Positions 6,978-7,024 of a stretch of 7,024 nt of DNA are shown piece after piece. The notes beneath the pieces were generated by a model that saw only the letters and a program-made list of their open reading frames with translations, ran no database searches and was not told the DNA's origin. Origin of the DNA: Candidatus Acetothermia bacterium (GTDB taxonomy: Bacteria; Bipolaricaulota; Bipolaricaulia; Bipolaricaulales; Bipolaricaulaceae); contig DSBZ01000091.1 of assembly GCA_011057175.1 (NCBI GenBank), positions 1 through 7,024 on the forward strand. Direction: 5' to 3'. The translations under genes were made by a program, and so were the position numbers. The first letter of the stretch is position 1. Every line of letters starts with the position of its first letter.

Positions 6978-7024
6978 CAGCTGCCTCCTCGGGCCGGGCT
7001 CCGCTGGGGGGCATAGGGGAGGGG
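6977..7024 (-). CDS. Possible C-terminal end of an upstream gene (partial)
   Basis: In the frame one base off from the clp gene, the minus strand is open from the window edge to a TGA at 6979-6977. That TGA overlaps the clp ATG as TGATG. The 15 visible codons read PLPYAPQRSPARGGS. A stop overlapping a well-supported start is typical of coupled operon genes, but 48 open bases in GC-rich DNA are weak evidence and no family can be named. If real, the clp gene is the second or later cistron. Confidence 0.25.
   Translation of the reverse strand, partial: PLPYAPQRSPARGGS
6984..6990 (-). promoter_or_regulatory. Shine-Dalgarno of the clp gene
   Basis: On the minus strand GAGGAGG sits six bases before the ATG at 6977-6975, good spacing, and no competing ATG or GTG occurs upstream in frame within the window. 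This supports the start that includes the zinc-finger motif as genuine N-terminal sequence. No promoter is visible in the 47 bases remaining to the window edge. Confidence 0.75.

Overview
The window reads as a piece of chromosome from a GC-rich bacterium, judged by eye at roughly two thirds G+C, with closely packed genes. A DUF362/ferredoxin protein suggests an anaerobic or low-oxygen lifestyle. The combination of high GC, a cyclase-TolB-TPR protein and a ClpC-type ATPase would fit a deep-branching lineage such as Candidatus Bipolaricaulota. That placement is an impression from protein style only, and no marker gene here can settle it.

Plus strand, 1-4310. A short upstream region holds a strong inverted repeat (39-60), a consensus -10 box (87-92) and a good Shine-Dalgarno. 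These lead into a 761-codon gene (120-2405) for a soluble class III nucleotide cyclase fused to a TolB-like domain and a long TPR array. After a 79-base gap comes a 391-codon DUF362 protein with two C-terminal [4Fe-4S] sites (2485-3660). It overlaps a 217-codon hemolysin III/PAQR-family seven-helix membrane protein (3657-4310) by the tetranucleotide ATGA, so these two are almost certainly co-translated.

Minus strand, 6977-4332. A large two-ATPase Clp/Hsp100 protein (881 codons) converges on the first three genes. The two sides meet in a 21-base gap that contributes to a terminator-like hairpin (4319-4355). The Clp protein combines a McsA/ClpE-like N-terminal zinc-finger motif with a substituted fourth ligand, two Clp-N repeats, a short ClpC-type middle domain, and a second ATPase domain in which I cannot find the usual ClpP-docking tripeptide. 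A second minus-strand reading frame, open to the window edge, ends in TGATG over the Clp start and may be the tail of an upstream operon partner.

The cyclase is a signalling protein, the DUF362-HlyIII pair has no established joint function, and the Clp protein is for protein quality control. Nothing ties the two strands functionally. I found no tRNA, rRNA, CRISPR array, insertion sequence or defence cassette. The Clp domain architecture is the most unusual item; I do not see a convincing wholly new system.
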